Shown piece after piece: positions 49,773 through 59,632 of a stretch of 64,000 bases of DNA. Under the pieces are notes generated by a model that worked only from the letters and a program-made list of their open reading frames with translations, ran no database searches and was not told where the DNA came from. Made by a program: the position numbers and the translations under genes. Within the stretch, counting starts at the first letter, position 1. Each line of letters begins with the position of its first letter. The stretch comes from DASUXY01 sp035301985 (GTDB lineage Bacteria > Bacillota > Bacilli > Bacillales > Amphibacillaceae): contig DATGTE010000028.1 of NCBI GenBank assembly GCA_035301985.1, positions 62,001 to 126,000 of the forward strand. Direction: 5' to 3'.

Positions 49773-50933
49773 TTGGATCATCATCGTACATTTAGAGAAT
49801 GGTTTAAAAAAAGTAGTATCTATTTAATAACGATTGGTTGTTTATTCATTTTCATCGGGATGCTCACAACGGTCTCACCTTCCTATCGTTTGTCATCGAC
49901 GAAACTGACAGATTGGACGAGCGAAGTAGATAGTGCGACTTTTTTATACTTAATGGGATTGGAAAGTTCTATATTTCAAGAAGCATATCCGAAAGATCGG
50001 GACGTTCCGGAATTATCGTTGACCCTTTTTCAAATTATAACGAGTATTAAACCAGAAGATCCTAGGAGTTTATTCGGTAATGAAGTACCCGGTTTTTCAA
50101 TTTTTGATCAACATATTTTAATTGCAGGAGAAGGGACAAACTATACTAATTTGCCGATTGAATCCTCACCTCCATTGGATGAGGTGTTGAAAGATCGAGA
50201 AGCGATTGATGGGGGTGATGAAAATCGTGAGGAAGAAAAGCCGATAGATAAAGAGAAAAAGGCAACAAACACGACGGGTGACCGACAGGTTGTGTTTATA
50301 TATAACTCACATAATCGAGAATCTTTTTTACCCCATTTACCTGATGTAACGGATCCGGATCAAGCACATCACCCTGAAGTGAATATCACGAAGGTAAGCG
50401 ATCGTTTAGCAAAATCATTAGAAGAAAATGGTATTGGAACGATTGTGGATGATACAGATATTATGAGTATGTTAAACGAACGAAGTTGGGGATATGGGGA
50501 ATCATACAAAGCATCTAAAGAAGTCGTTGAAGAAGCATTTGCGATGAATGAACAGATTCAATACGTATTTGACCTTCATCGAGATTCGATTCGTGGTGAT
50601 GTGACAACAAAAGAAATTAATGGAAAACCATATGCCAGAATTATGATTGTCGTCGGTGCAAAACACGAAAATTACGAAAAAAACCTTGAATATGCAACAC
50701 AATTGCATTATTTATTAGAGGAGAAATATCCCGGTTTAAGCAGGGGAGTATATCCGAAAAAAGGTGCAGGATCGAACGGCGTCTATAATCAAGATATTTC
50801 CGAAAATGCTCTTCTCTTAGAAATGGGCGGTGTGGATAATCACTTAGATGAATTGTACCGATCAGCTGATGCTTTAGCCGAGGTGTTTAGCGATTTTTAT
50901 TGGGATGCTGAAAAAGTAAATGTCAATCAATAG
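49773..50933 (+). CDS. spoIIP: stage II sporulation protein P, peptidoglycan amidase/endopeptidase
   Basis: A 386-residue membrane-anchored wall hydrolase that, with SpoIID and SpoIIM, drives engulfment of the forespore. One N-terminal membrane helix (about residues 15-36), a linker region, and a C-terminal amidase-3-like domain: VVFIYNSHNRESFLPHL with the metal His, FDLHRDSIRGD with another His, and NALLLEMGGVDNHLDE with the catalytic Glu. Start is TTG 49773; GAGGTG lies 6-7 bases before it, and the nearby ATG is out of frame. gpr-spoIIP-yqxA is the B. subtilis order. Confidence 0.95.
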   Translation: MDHHRTFREWFKKSSIYLITIGCLFIFIGMLTTVSPSYRLSSTKLTDWTSEVDSATFLYLMGLESSIFQEAYPKDRDVPELSLTLFQIITSIKPEDPRSLFGNEVPGFSIFDQHILIAGEGTNYTNLPIESSPPLDEVLKDREAIDGGDENREEEKPIDKEKKATNTTGDRQVVFIYNSHNRESFLPHLPDVTDPDQAHHPEVNITKVSDRLAKSLEENGIGTIVDDTDIMSMLNERSWGYGESYKASKEVVEEAFAMNEQIQYVFDLHRDSIRGDVTTKEINGKPYARIMIVVGAKHENYEKNLEYATQLHYLLEEKYPGLSRGVYPKKGAGSNGVYNQDISENALLLEMGGVDNHLDELYRSADALAEVFSDFYWDAEKVNVNQ

Positions 50934-50945
50934 GGGGTATTTCCA

Positions 50946-51278
50946 GTGGGGCGAACCTTAATTGTTTTGTTGTTACTCGTCGTCTTTTTTTTGACGGGTA
51001 TGTTATACGGGATGGACCAATCCAATGCGATTCAAATCGAGGATTTATCGATACGTAAAGATGATGATGTCGCTTCGGAAAATAGGTTCGAAGCAGATGG
51101 ACAAGATGAACGTGATGAGGCCGATATCTCTTATGAATCCTATGAACTAGAAGGTTACAATGTAGATGGACCAGCTCACTTTACTCAAAAAATGGCGTCT
51201 ATTTTGGAATCGGTTGTGAACAGGTTTTATGAAATGGTTGTTCGTCTTCTTTATCAAATCTCACAACTTTTTTTCTAA
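50946..51278 (+). CDS. yqxA: YqxA family protein (DUF3679)
   Basis: A 110-residue protein with an N-terminal signal or anchor helix (about residues 3-21, LIVLLLLVVFFLTGMLYGM), an acidic middle (DEADISYESYE) and an amphipathic C-terminal helix (FTQKMASILESVVNRFYEMV). It matches B. subtilis YqxA by position and shape; YqxA has no firm role but is tied to spoIIP. GTG start at 50946 after AGGGGG. Confidence 0.85.
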   Translation: MGRTLIVLLLLVVFFLTGMLYGMDQSNAIQIEDLSIRKDDDVASENRFEADGQDERDEADISYESYELEGYNVDGPAHFTQKMASILESVVNRFYEMVVRLLYQISQLFF

Positions 51279-51334
51279 GGGATCATGCAAGAAATGTTTG
51301 CTTTTATGACGTAACGTTCGCCTATACCTCTACC

Positions 51335-51363
51335 TTGAAACTCAATCATTCAATTGCTATAAT
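51335..51363 (+). promoter_or_regulatory. sigma-A promoter of lepA
   Basis: TTGAAA (51335-51340), 17-base spacer, TATAAT (51358-51363), about 90 bases before the lepA start. Confidence 0.8.
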
Positions 51364-51453
51364 CAACCTAGCTACGTATGTGCAATGATCGTAATGGACA
51401 TACCGTTTTTAAACAGTTGAGTTGTAGATGACATGTAGGAGTGAACAACTTTC

Positions 51454-53262
51454 ATGACGAAAAAACAAGCAAATGTGAGAAATTTTTCGATTATCGCCCA
51501 TATTGATCACGGAAAATCTACATTGGCGGATCGAATTTTAGAAAATACACGAGCTCTTACGCAACGGGAAATGAAAGAACAGTTTCTCGATGCGATGGAC
51601 CTTGAGCGAGAACGGGGTATTACGATTAAGCTAAATGCTGTCCAACTTCAATATACAAGTAAAGATGACGAAGAGTATATCTTCCACTTAATCGATACCC
51701 CGGGACACGTAGATTTTACATATGAAGTATCTAGAAGTTTAGCTGCGTGTGAAGGTGCACTGTTAGTCGTTGATGCAGCTCAAGGAATTGAAGCGCAAAC
51801 AATGGCGAATGTATACCTCGCATTGGATAATGATTTGGAAATCATTCCAGTCATTAATAAAATTGATTTACCGAATGCGGATCCTGAACGAGTAGCTCAG
51901 GAATTAGAGGAAGTCATCGGCATTGATCCGGATGAGGTTATTTTAGCATCTGCTAAAGATAATATCGGAATCGATGAAATTTTAGAGCGGATTGTTGATA
52001 CCGTTCCTCCACCGCAAGGGGACGAAAACGCTCCTTTAAAAGCACTTATATTCGATTCGCTATATGATTCATATCGCGGTGTAGTCGCCTACGTATCGAT
52101 TAAAGATGGTTCCGTAAAAGTTGGCGATCAGATCAAAATGATGTCAACGGGTAAGGAATATGAAGTAAATGAAGTAGGTGTTTTTACTCCGAATCCCGAA
52201 ACAAAGGATGCATTGCACGTCGGTGATGTCGGATATTTAACAGCTTCGATTAAGGACGTAGGCGATACAAGGGTCGGGGACACGATCACACATGTGCACC
52301 GAGCTGCGGAAGACCCATTACCAGGTTATCGACGTTTAAATCCGATGGTCTTTTGTGGATTATATCCGATTGATTCAGATAAATACACCGATTTACGTGA
52401 AGCTTTAGAGCGATTAGAGCTAAACGACTCGGCATTACAGTATGAGGCAGAAACATCACAAGCGTTAGGCTTCGGTTTCCGATGTGGTTTTTTAGGATTA
52501 TTACATATGGAAATTATTCAAGAACGGTTGGAACGAGAATTCGGTATTGATTTAATTACGACAGCACCAAGTGTGGTCTATAAAGTAAAACAGACCGATG
52601 GTGAAATCGTTGAGGTAGATAACCCAACGATGATGCCTGAACAGCAATTTATCGAAGAGATCCAAGAACCTTATGTTCAAGCAACGATTATGGTTCCGAA
52701 TGAATTTGTTGGCCCAGTGATGGAAATATCGCAAGAAAAGCGCGGGCAATTTGTCAACATGGAATATTTGGACGATATTCGTGTTAACGTCATTTATAAT
52801 ATCCCATTATCAGAAATTGTTTACGATTTCTTTGATCAACTCAAATCCCATACGAAAGGATATGCTTCATTTGATTATGAACCGATTGGCTACCATACGT
52901 CCAAGCTTGTCAAGATGGATATTTTATTAAATGGTGAAAAAGTTGATGCGTTGTCATTTATTGTTCATGATGACTTCGCCTATGATCGGGGCAAGCATAT
53001 CGTGGAAAAACTCAAGGAACTCATTCCGAGACAGCAATTCGAAGTACCTGTCCAAGCAGCCATAGGCAATAAAATCATCGCTCGGTCGACAATTAAAGCA
53101 ATGCGAAAAAATGTCTTATCTAAATGTTACGGTGGAGATATATCTCGAAAAAGAAAACTTCTAGAGAAGCAAAAAGAAGGTAAGAAGCGTATGAAGATGG
53201 TCGGAGCAGTTGAAATTCCTCAAGAAGCTTTTATGGCTGTGTTAAAATTGGATAATGACTGA
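51454..53262 (+). CDS. lepA: elongation factor 4 (LepA)
   Basis: A 602-residue translational GTPase related to EF-G, acting in 30S biogenesis and translation under ionic stress. G1 AHIDHGKSTLADRIL, G2 RERGITIK, G3 DTPGHVDFTYE, G4 NKIDLP, G5 ASAKDNIG. Domain IV of EF-G is missing, as usual, and the LepA-specific C-terminal domain follows (FAYDRGKHIVEKLKELIPRQ to the end, RMKMVGAVEIPQEAFMAVL). A sigma-A promoter precedes it and a terminator follows before hemW. Confidence 0.98.
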   Translation: MTKKQANVRNFSIIAHIDHGKSTLADRILENTRALTQREMKEQFLDAMDLERERGITIKLNAVQLQYTSKDDEEYIFHLIDTPGHVDFTYEVSRSLAACEGALLVVDAAQGIEAQTMANVYLALDNDLEIIPVINKIDLPNADPERVAQELEEVIGIDPDEVILASAKDNIGIDEILERIVDTVPPPQGDENAPLKALIFDSLYDSYRGVVAYVSIKDGSVKVGDQIKMMSTGKEYEVNEVGVFTPNPETKDALHVGDVGYLTASIKDVGDTRVGDTITHVHRAAEDPLPGYRRLNPMVFCGLYPIDSDKYTDLREALERLELNDSALQYEAETSQALGFGFRCGFLGLLHMEIIQERLEREFGIDLITTAPSVVYKVKQTDGEIVEVDNPTMMPEQQFIEEIQEPYVQATIMVPNEFVGPVMEISQEKRGQFVNMEYLDDIRVNVIYNIPLSEIVYDFFDQLKSHTKGYASFDYEPIGYHTSKLVKMDILLNGEKVDALSFIVHDDFAYDRGKHIVEKLKELIPRQQFEVPVQAAIGNKIIARSTIKAMRKNVLSKCYGGDISRKRKLLEKQKEGKKRMKMVGAVEIPQEAFMAVLKLDND

Positions 53263-53269
53263 TTTTACA

Positions 53270-53316
53270 GGGAGGAACTTTTGGGCATGATGGTGCCCGA
53301 AGTTTCCCCTTTTATT
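53270..53316 (+). terminator. terminator of lepA
   Basis: GGGAGGAACTTTTGGGC is complementary to GCCCGAAGTTTCCCC (mismatches inside), followed by TTTTATTTT. A strong GC-closed stem. Confidence 0.85.
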
Positions 53317-53351
53317 TTGATTGTTGTCGAGAATAGAAGGAGAGAACGAAA

Positions 53352-54509
53352 ATGATTACGTCCGCATATATCCACATTCCATTTTGTGAGCACATTTGTC
53401 ATTACTGTGACTTCACAAAGTTTTTTTATGATGAATCGTCTGCATCGGAGTATATTCGTGCCTTAAAGCGAGAAATAGAGACGGCGATCGATGGAAAAAA
53501 TACCCCTATTGAAACCATTTTTATCGGTGGAGGAACACCAACTGCTTTGAACATGAAGCAGTTACAAGCTTTGTTGGACATCATTGATGACACATTCGAT
53601 GTTACCAATTGTAACGAATATACAATCGAAGCGAATCCAGGTGATTTTCAAGAAGATAAAATTAAATTATTAAAAAGTTATGGCGTGAATCGCGTATCTT
53701 TAGGCGTACAAGTTTTCGATGACGCCATGCTAAAAAGCTTAGGACGCGCTCATCAAATTAAAGATGTGTATACGACGATCAATCAGTTAAAAAAACATGG
53801 GTTTACAAATATTAGTATTGACTTAATCTATGCGTTACCGAATCAAACAGTAGATGGATTTCTTCAAACAGTCGATGAGGCTCTTTCGTTCGGTCTTCCC
53901 CACTATTCATCATATTCGCTACAAATTGAGCCGCAAACCATATTTTATAATCGATATCGAAGAGGGAAATTACATCGACCCCAACAGGAAGAAGAAGTTA
54001 AAATGTATGAAACGTTACAACGAAAAATGGCTGAAAACGGAAAACTTCAATATGAAATTAGTAATTTCGCCCATCCAGGTTATGAGAGTAAGCATAACTT
54101 GACCTACTGGAATAACGATTTTTATTACGGATTTGGAGCAGGTGCACACGGATACTTACCAGGTAAACGATATGGGAATATCCGTCCGTTACCACATTAT
54201 ATTAAAAAATCGATGACAGATGGCAGGCCTGTTTTACACGAAGCGGACATCGGCCTGAAGGAAAAGCTTGAGGAAGAATTTTTTCTCGGTTTACGAAAAC
54301 GAACAGGTATTCATAAAGGTGCATTCAAGAAGAAATTTGGCTTTCCATATGAAAAGGTTTATAAACAAACAGTTGAAAAGTTAGTTCAACAAGGCTGGTT
54401 AATGGAGGATGAACATTCTTTACGATTAACTGAACAAGGCGTTTTATTTGGAAACAATGTTTTTGCTCAATTTTTATTGGATGATAACGATTTGAAACAT
54501 GTCGATTGA
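53352..54509 (+). CDS. hemW: radical SAM heme chaperone HemW
   Basis: A 385-residue radical SAM protein, long annotated as oxygen-independent coproporphyrinogen oxidase but now seen as a heme-delivery protein. The [4Fe-4S] motif is CEHICHYCDF (CxxxCxxC); TIFIGGGTPTALN binds SAM. It lacks the longer N-terminal extension of true HemN, which fits HemW. GFGAGAHGYLPGKRYGNI and the C-terminal winged-helix-like domain (GWLMEDEHSLRLTEQGV) are present. The hrcA promoter -35 overlaps its stop codon. Confidence 0.93.
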   Translation: MITSAYIHIPFCEHICHYCDFTKFFYDESSASEYIRALKREIETAIDGKNTPIETIFIGGGTPTALNMKQLQALLDIIDDTFDVTNCNEYTIEANPGDFQEDKIKLLKSYGVNRVSLGVQVFDDAMLKSLGRAHQIKDVYTTINQLKKHGFTNISIDLIYALPNQTVDGFLQTVDEALSFGLPHYSSYSLQIEPQTIFYNRYRRGKLHRPQQEEEVKMYETLQRKMAENGKLQYEISNFAHPGYESKHNLTYWNNDFYYGFGAGAHGYLPGKRYGNIRPLPHYIKKSMTDGRPVLHEADIGLKEKLEEEFFLGLRKRTGIHKGAFKKKFGFPYEKVYKQTVEKLVQQGWLMEDEHSLRLTEQGVLFGNNVFAQFLLDDNDLKHVD

Positions 54510-54534
54510 CAAAAAAAAGAGGATTTGATAATTT
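54506..54534 (+). promoter_or_regulatory. sigma-A promoter of the hrcA-dnaK operon
   Basis: TTGACA (54506-54511) followed by TAATTT at 17 bases (54529-54534) or GATAAT at 15 bases (54527-54532). It lies immediately before the CIRCE operator. Confidence 0.75.
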
Positions 54535-54544
54535 ATTGTTAGTA

Positions 54545-54571
54545 TTAGCACTCGAACATCATGAGTGCTAA
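54545..54571 (+). promoter_or_regulatory. CIRCE operator (HrcA binding site)
   Basis: TTAGCACTC, 9-base spacer, GAGTGCTAA: the perfect CIRCE inverted repeat. It sits between the promoter and hrcA, so HrcA represses its own operon and heat or GroEL shortage relieves it. Confidence 0.98.
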
Positions 54572-54585
54572 CAGAGGTGATCATC

Positions 54586-55617
54586 ATGCTTACGGAAAGG
54601 CAATTGTTGATTTTGCAAATCGTTATTGATGATTTCATCGATTCCGCACAACCTATTGGATCACGTGCTATTTCTAAAAAAGGTCAGATACCGTATAGTG
54701 CTGCCACGATTCGCAATGACATGGCTGACTTGGAAGATATGGGATATTTAGAAAAGACCCACTCTTCTTCAGGTCGTATCCCATCTGAAAAAGGGTACCG
54801 TCATTACGTTGATCATGTCATTGTCCCGTCGGTTAAAGAGAGTAAGTTAGACATCATGAAACATATCATCAACGATGGCATCGTAGAGCTCGAGCAAATG
54901 GTACAAAAAACAGCGGAAATTTTGTCTGATTTGACAAGCTATACATCGATTATTTTGGGACCGGAGATTTTTGAAACAAAGTTTAAACGGTTGGAAATCG
55001 TTCCATTATCTCAACATACAGCCGTAGCGATTTTAATTACAAACACGGGTCATGTAGAGCATCGCTCATTTTCTGTTCCCCAGGAAATGGACCCAGCGGA
55101 TTTAGAGAAAATGGTCAACATTTTAAACAATCAATTAAGTGGCGTCCCATTGTTAAAGCTTCAGGAAGTTTTGAATACGGAAGTGCTCGCCCTTTTGAGA
55201 AAATATGTGCAAGACTTTGAAAAAGCATACCAATACTTAACAAACTTCTTTTTTACAGAGCAGCCTGTGAAAATGTACATCGGTGGGATATCGAATATTT
55301 TAAGACAACCCGAATTTAGAGATATTGACAAAATTCATTCCTTTTACTCCATGATGGAAAATGAGGACGAACTTATTAATCTCATCAAACAATCACAAGA
55401 CGGGATTCATGTGTCGATTGGTAATGAGAATAAATTGGATGCGATTAAAGATTTAAGTTTAATCACTGCATCCTATTGGCTCAATGAAGAACAAACAGGT
55501 ACAATTGCGTTATTAGGACCTACACGAATGGAGTACCGAAAAGTGATTACTCTATTGAATGCTTTATCGAACGAAATGACAGAGTTATTGTATCTTTGGT
55601 ATCGAGAAACGTATTGA
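54586..55617 (+). CDS. hrcA: heat-inducible transcription repressor HrcA
   Basis: A 343-residue repressor of class I heat-shock genes. The N-terminal winged helix is ERQLLILQIVIDDFIDSAQPIGSRAIS and YSAATIRNDMADLEDMGYLEKTHSSSGRIP; the dimerisation and GAF-like C-terminal region ends LLGPTRMEYRKVITLLNALS. The frame begins earlier, but ATG 54586 with AGAGGTGA upstream gives the family start MLTERQLLIL. It is preceded by a CIRCE element and heads the grpE-dnaK-dnaJ operon. Confidence 0.97.
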   Translation: MLTERQLLILQIVIDDFIDSAQPIGSRAISKKGQIPYSAATIRNDMADLEDMGYLEKTHSSSGRIPSEKGYRHYVDHVIVPSVKESKLDIMKHIINDGIVELEQMVQKTAEILSDLTSYTSIILGPEIFETKFKRLEIVPLSQHTAVAILITNTGHVEHRSFSVPQEMDPADLEKMVNILNNQLSGVPLLKLQEVLNTEVLALLRKYVQDFEKAYQYLTNFFFTEQPVKMYIGGISNILRQPEFRDIDKIHSFYSMMENEDELINLIKQSQDGIHVSIGNENKLDAIKDLSLITASYWLNEEQTGTIALLGPTRMEYRKVITLLNALSNEMTELLYLWYRETY

Positions 55618-55739
55618 TGATTGCTTTTGAAATATGTGTTATGCCGTACGCACGTCTGAAGGGCGATTGAGATAGTTTATTTCCAACTGGATTCGTGATA
55701 TAGTCTTACATGGCTATTTTTACAATGGAGGTGGCATTA

Positions 55740-56330
55740 TTGGAAAAAGAATCGAAAGAAATGAATGCTGAAGAAATCGACGCTGACCATACGGCGGAAG
55801 CTTCTTCTGATTCGGAAACCGAACAAGAACCTATGGAAAACCAAGCGGAGTCTACCGTTGATCAAGAAAAAGTAGACGCACTAGAAGAACAATTGACAAA
55901 AATACAACAAGAAAAAGATGAAACATATGACCGGATGCTCCGAATCCAAGCGGAGTTTGATAATTTTAAAAGACGAACAAAACGTGAAAGGGAAGCAGAC
56001 CGAAAATACAAAGCGCAAGACCTGGCTAATAAGTTACTGCCAGTCATCGACAATTTTGAGCGAGCGTTTGAAACGGAAGTTCCCGAGGAAGCAAATAGCT
56101 TTGTTGAAGGGATGTCGATGGTTTATCGTCAATTAACAGAAGCCTTGAAAAGCGAAGGTGTGGAAGTAATTGAAACGATAGGCAAACCATTTGATCCAAA
56201 CATCCATCACGCTGTCATGCAAGTAGAAGACGAAGAAACCGACTCTGAAGTGATTGTCGAAGAATTACAAAAAGGTTACATGCTAAAAGATCGCGTGATT
56301 CGACCAGCAATGGTTAAAGTTAATAAATAA
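55740..56330 (+). CDS. grpE: nucleotide exchange factor GrpE
   Basis: A 196-residue DnaK co-chaperone that releases ADP. An acidic disordered N-terminus (SDSETEQEPMENQAEST) is followed by a long coiled coil (about residues 50-100, VDALEEQLTKIQQEKDETYDRML), then the conserved RIQAEFDNFKRRTKRE, LLPVIDNFERAF and the C-terminal beta domain GKPFDPNIHHAVMQVE and GYMLKDRVIRPAMVKV. The frame extends upstream, but GGAGG (55727-55731) points to TTG 55740, giving MEKESKEMNAEE. Confidence 0.95.
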   Translation: MEKESKEMNAEEIDADHTAEASSDSETEQEPMENQAESTVDQEKVDALEEQLTKIQQEKDETYDRMLRIQAEFDNFKRRTKREREADRKYKAQDLANKLLPVIDNFERAFETEVPEEANSFVEGMSMVYRQLTEALKSEGVEVIETIGKPFDPNIHHAVMQVEDEETDSEVIVEELQKGYMLKDRVIRPAMVKVNK

Positions 56331-56361
56331 TAGGTATTTAGTCAAGGAGGAAAAATGGATC

Positions 56362-58200
56362 ATGAGTAAAATTATTGGTATAGACTTAGGAACTACAAAT
56401 TCATGTGTATCAGTGATGGAAGGTGGCGAACCGGTTATTATTGCGAACCCTGAGGGAAATCGGACTACGCCATCCGTTGTTTCGTTTAAAGATGGTGAAC
56501 GCCAAGTTGGTGAAGTAGCAAAACGCCAAGCGATTACCAACCCAGATACCATCCAATCCATCAAACGTCACATGGGAACAGATTACACAGTAAATATTGA
56601 AGATAAGGATTATACGCCACAAGAAGTCTCGGCGATTATTCTCCAACATTTGAAATCATATGCCGAAGATTATATCGGTGAAAAAGTTGAGAAAGCAATT
56701 ATCACAGTGCCTGCATACTTCAATGACGCGGAACGACAAGCAACAAGAGATGCTGGAGTCATTGCGGGACTTGAAGTAGAGCGGATTATTAACGAGCCAA
56801 CAGCCGCGGCATTAGCTTATGGTATAGATAATGATGATCAAGATCAAACAATACTTGTCTATGACCTTGGTGGCGGTACATTTGACGTGTCTATTTTAGA
56901 TATAGGCGATGGAACATTTGAAGTTATTTCTACAGCTGGGGATAACAGTCTCGGTGGAGACGATTTTGACCAAGCGATTATTGACTATATGGTTCAAGAG
57001 TTTAAAAAAGAAAATGGTATTGATTTGTCTCAAGATAAAATGGCAACCCAACGTCTAAAAGATGCGGCTGAAAAAGCGAAAAAAGACTTATCCGGCGTAT
57101 CACAAACACAAATTTCTTTACCATTTATTACCGCTGGTGAAGCAGGTCCCCTACACTTAGAAATGAGTTTAACGCGTGCGAAATTTGAAGAATTGACAAA
57201 TGATCTTGTCGAAAAAACGTTACAGCCTGTCCAGCGCGCACTATCTGATGCAGATTTATCTGCTAACGACTTAGATAAAGTCCTTCTTGTCGGCGGTTCG
57301 ACACGAATTCCAGCTGTTCAAGAAGCGATTGAGCGCAAATTAGGTAAAGAGCCTTCGAAAGGTGTCAACCCGGACGAAGTTGTCGCTCTCGGTGCAGCAA
57401 TTCAAGGCGGTGTATTACAAGGTGACGTGAAAGATGTTCTTTTACTCGACGTTACTCCACTATCACTTGGAATTGAAACGATGGGCGGGGTGTTCACACG
57501 TTTAATCGAACGAAACACAACGATCCCAACGAGCCATTCACAAGTGTTCTCAACAGCAGCCGATAATCAAACTGCCGTTGATATTCATGTTTTACAAGGG
57601 GAACGGGAAATGGCCGCTGATAACAAAACACTCGGTCGCTTCCAACTGACTGACATTCCACCAGCACCACGGGGCGTTCCACAAATCGAAGTTACCTTTG
57701 ATATTGATGCGAACGGAATTGTCAACGTTAGTGCAAAAGATAAAGGAACGAATAAAGAACAATCCATCACCATTAAATCTTCCTCCGGTCTTTCCGATGA
57801 AGAAGTTGAACGGATGGTTCAAGAAGCGGAAGAGAATGCGGAAGAAGATAAAAAGCGCCGTGAAGCAATTGAATTGCGTAATGAAGCAGATCAGCTCATT
57901 TTCACGACAGATAAAACGATTAAAGATCTCGGGGATAAAGTTTCCGATGAAGAGAAACAAGCCGCAGAAGCCGCGAAAGATGAATTGAAAAAAGCGCTTG
58001 AGTCCGATGATACAGATGACATCAAAGCGAAAAAAGAGGCTTTGGAAGAGAAAGTACAGCAATTGTCTGTAAAACTTTATGAACAAATGGCTCAAGAACA
58101 ACAAGCAAATCAGGGTCAAGAAGCTTCCGGTGATGATGATGATGTCGTCGATGCTGATTTCAAAGAAGTAGATGATGAGGAAGAAGACGACAAAAAATAA
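56362..58200 (+). CDS. dnaK: molecular chaperone DnaK (Hsp70)
   Basis: A 612-residue Hsp70. The nucleotide-binding domain shows IGIDLGTTNSCVSVMEGGEP, VYDLGGGTFDVSILDIGDGT and VLLVGGSTRIPAVQEAIE; the substrate-binding domain shows LLLDVTPLSLGIETMGGVFT. The helical lid ends in a charged tail (DEEEDDKK). It lacks the 24-residue insertion of Gram-negative DnaK in the N-terminal domain, typical of Firmicutes. AAGGAGG precedes ATG 56384-type start region; the ORF opens at 56362. Part of the HrcA-controlled operon. Confidence 0.97.
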   Translation: MSKIIGIDLGTTNSCVSVMEGGEPVIIANPEGNRTTPSVVSFKDGERQVGEVAKRQAITNPDTIQSIKRHMGTDYTVNIEDKDYTPQEVSAIILQHLKSYAEDYIGEKVEKAIITVPAYFNDAERQATRDAGVIAGLEVERIINEPTAAALAYGIDNDDQDQTILVYDLGGGTFDVSILDIGDGTFEVISTAGDNSLGGDDFDQAIIDYMVQEFKKENGIDLSQDKMATQRLKDAAEKAKKDLSGVSQTQISLPFITAGEAGPLHLEMSLTRAKFEELTNDLVEKTLQPVQRALSDADLSANDLDKVLLVGGSTRIPAVQEAIERKLGKEPSKGVNPDEVVALGAAIQGGVLQGDVKDVLLLDVTPLSLGIETMGGVFTRLIERNTTIPTSHSQVFSTAADNQTAVDIHVLQGEREMAADNKTLGRFQLTDIPPAPRGVPQIEVTFDIDANGIVNVSAKDKGTNKEQSITIKSSSGLSDEEVERMVQEAEENAEEDKKRREAIELRNEADQLIFTTDKTIKDLGDKVSDEEKQAAEAAKDELKKALESDDTDDIKAKKEALEEKVQQLSVKLYEQMAQEQQANQGQEASGDDDDVVDADFKEVDDEEEDDKK

Positions 58201-58220
58201 GGTGTACGGATGGAAAATGA

Positions 58221-58258
58221 AAAGTCAAAGTCAGGACATTCTTGGCTTTGACTTTTTT
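58221..58258 (+). terminator. terminator between dnaK and dnaJ
   Basis: AAAGTCAAAG (58221-58230) pairs with CTTTGACTTT (58246-58255), followed by T residues. Partial read-through would set a lower level of dnaJ than dnaK. Confidence 0.85.
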
Positions 58259-58362
58259 CACTAAAAAAGCAAAGTAGCATAACAGATGACTCATTTGCCA
58301 TGTAAAGCAAATTGGTGGTAAGATTAAACGTATGTTACGTGGATCGGGAGAGTGATTTTAGA

Positions 58363-59487
58363 GTGAGTAAACGGGATTACTATGACGTTCTCGGTGTTTC
58401 AAAAGACGCTTCGAAAGCGGAAATTAAAAAAGCTTTTCGAAAGCTGGCAAGAAAATATCACCCGGACGTAAGTAAAGAAGAAAATGCAGAAGAAAAATTT
58501 AAAGAAATCAATGAAGCGTATGAAACGTTGTACGATGACCAGAAACGTGCACAATACGATCAATTCGGTCATGCCGGTGCCCAAGGTCAAGGCTTTGGTG
58601 GCTTCGGCGGTGGCGGTAGTGGTTTCGGTGGCTTTGATGATATATTTGATATGTTTTTCGGTGGTGGTGCTAGACGCGATCCGAATGCCCCACGACAAGG
58701 TGCCGATTTACAATATACAGTCGTTCTTGAGTTTGAGGAAGCGATTTTTGGAAAAGAAACGACAATCTCTATTCCAAAAGAAGAGGAATGTGATACATGT
58801 CGTGGTACAGGTGCAAAACCAGGTACGCGTCCAGAAACATGTTCCTCCTGTAACGGATCCGGTCAGTTAAATGAAGAACAAAACACACCATTTGGAAGAG
58901 TCGTAAACCGTCGTGTTTGTCACCATTGTAATGGTTCAGGAAAAATCATTCCTGATAAATGTAATACGTGCGGTGGCAGTGGAAAAGTGAAGAAACGACA
59001 AAAAATCGATATTTCTATCCCAGCAGGAATCGATGATGGTCAACGCATCAAAGTTTCCGGAAAAGGAGAGCCAGGAATCAATGGCGGACCCCCGGGCGAT
59101 TTGTACGTCTTAGTTCATGTGCGCGAGCATGAGATTTTCGAACGCGATGGCGATGACATTTATTGCGAATTGCCAATTACGTTTGCTCAAGCAGCCTTAG
59201 GTGATGAAGTTGAAGTACCGACTGTTCACGGGAAAGTACAATTTACCATCCCAGCAGGTACACAAACAGGCAAAGTGTTTCGCCTAAAAGGAAAAGGCGC
59301 TCCAAACGTTCATGGTTATGGTAAAGGGGACCAACATGTTCAAGTAAGAGTCATTACCCCGACAAAATTAACCGATCGACAAAAGGAACTATTACGAGAA
59401 TTTAACGAAATCGGTGGTAATGATGATTTAAATGAACAAGAGGATTCCTTTTTTCAACGGTTCAAAAAAGCGTTTAAAGGTGACTGA
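58363..59487 (+). CDS. dnaJ: chaperone protein DnaJ (Hsp40)
   Basis: A 374-residue class A J protein. J domain SKRDYYDVLGVSKDASKAEI with the HPD triad in KYHPDVSKEE; G/F-rich linker GGFGGGGSGFGGFDD; four zinc repeats CxxCxGxG (CDTCRGTG, CSSCNGSG, CHHCNGSG, CNTCGGSG); C-terminal substrate-binding domains with AGIDDGQRIKVSGKGEPG. The open frame starts 17 codons earlier, but GTG 58363 gives the universal SKRDYYDVLG start. Confidence 0.97.
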   Translation: MSKRDYYDVLGVSKDASKAEIKKAFRKLARKYHPDVSKEENAEEKFKEINEAYETLYDDQKRAQYDQFGHAGAQGQGFGGFGGGGSGFGGFDDIFDMFFGGGARRDPNAPRQGADLQYTVVLEFEEAIFGKETTISIPKEEECDTCRGTGAKPGTRPETCSSCNGSGQLNEEQNTPFGRVVNRRVCHHCNGSGKIIPDKCNTCGGSGKVKKRQKIDISIPAGIDDGQRIKVSGKGEPGINGGPPGDLYVLVHVREHEIFERDGDDIYCELPITFAQAALGDEVEVPTVHGKVQFTIPAGTQTGKVFRLKGKGAPNVHGYGKGDQHVQVRVITPTKLTDRQKELLREFNEIGGNDDLNEQEDSFFQRFKKAFKGD

Positions 59488-59492
59488 TAAAT

Positions 59493-59553
59493 AATCTGTC
59501 CTTTTGCTGAGCGGATGATTTACATATCATCGCGATCATAGGGACAGATTTTC
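59493..59553 (+). terminator. terminator or branched hairpin after dnaJ
   Basis: AATCTGTCC (59493-59501) pairs with GGGACAGATT (59541-59550), and inside it GCGGATGAT pairs with ATCATCGC, then TTTTC. Confidence 0.75.
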
Positions 59554-59632
59554 TTCATAAAAATGATTGTAAAAAGAGATCAAACATCTATTAAAAGAAA
59601 AGACTGTCTTAAAAGAAATGAGTGAAGATAAT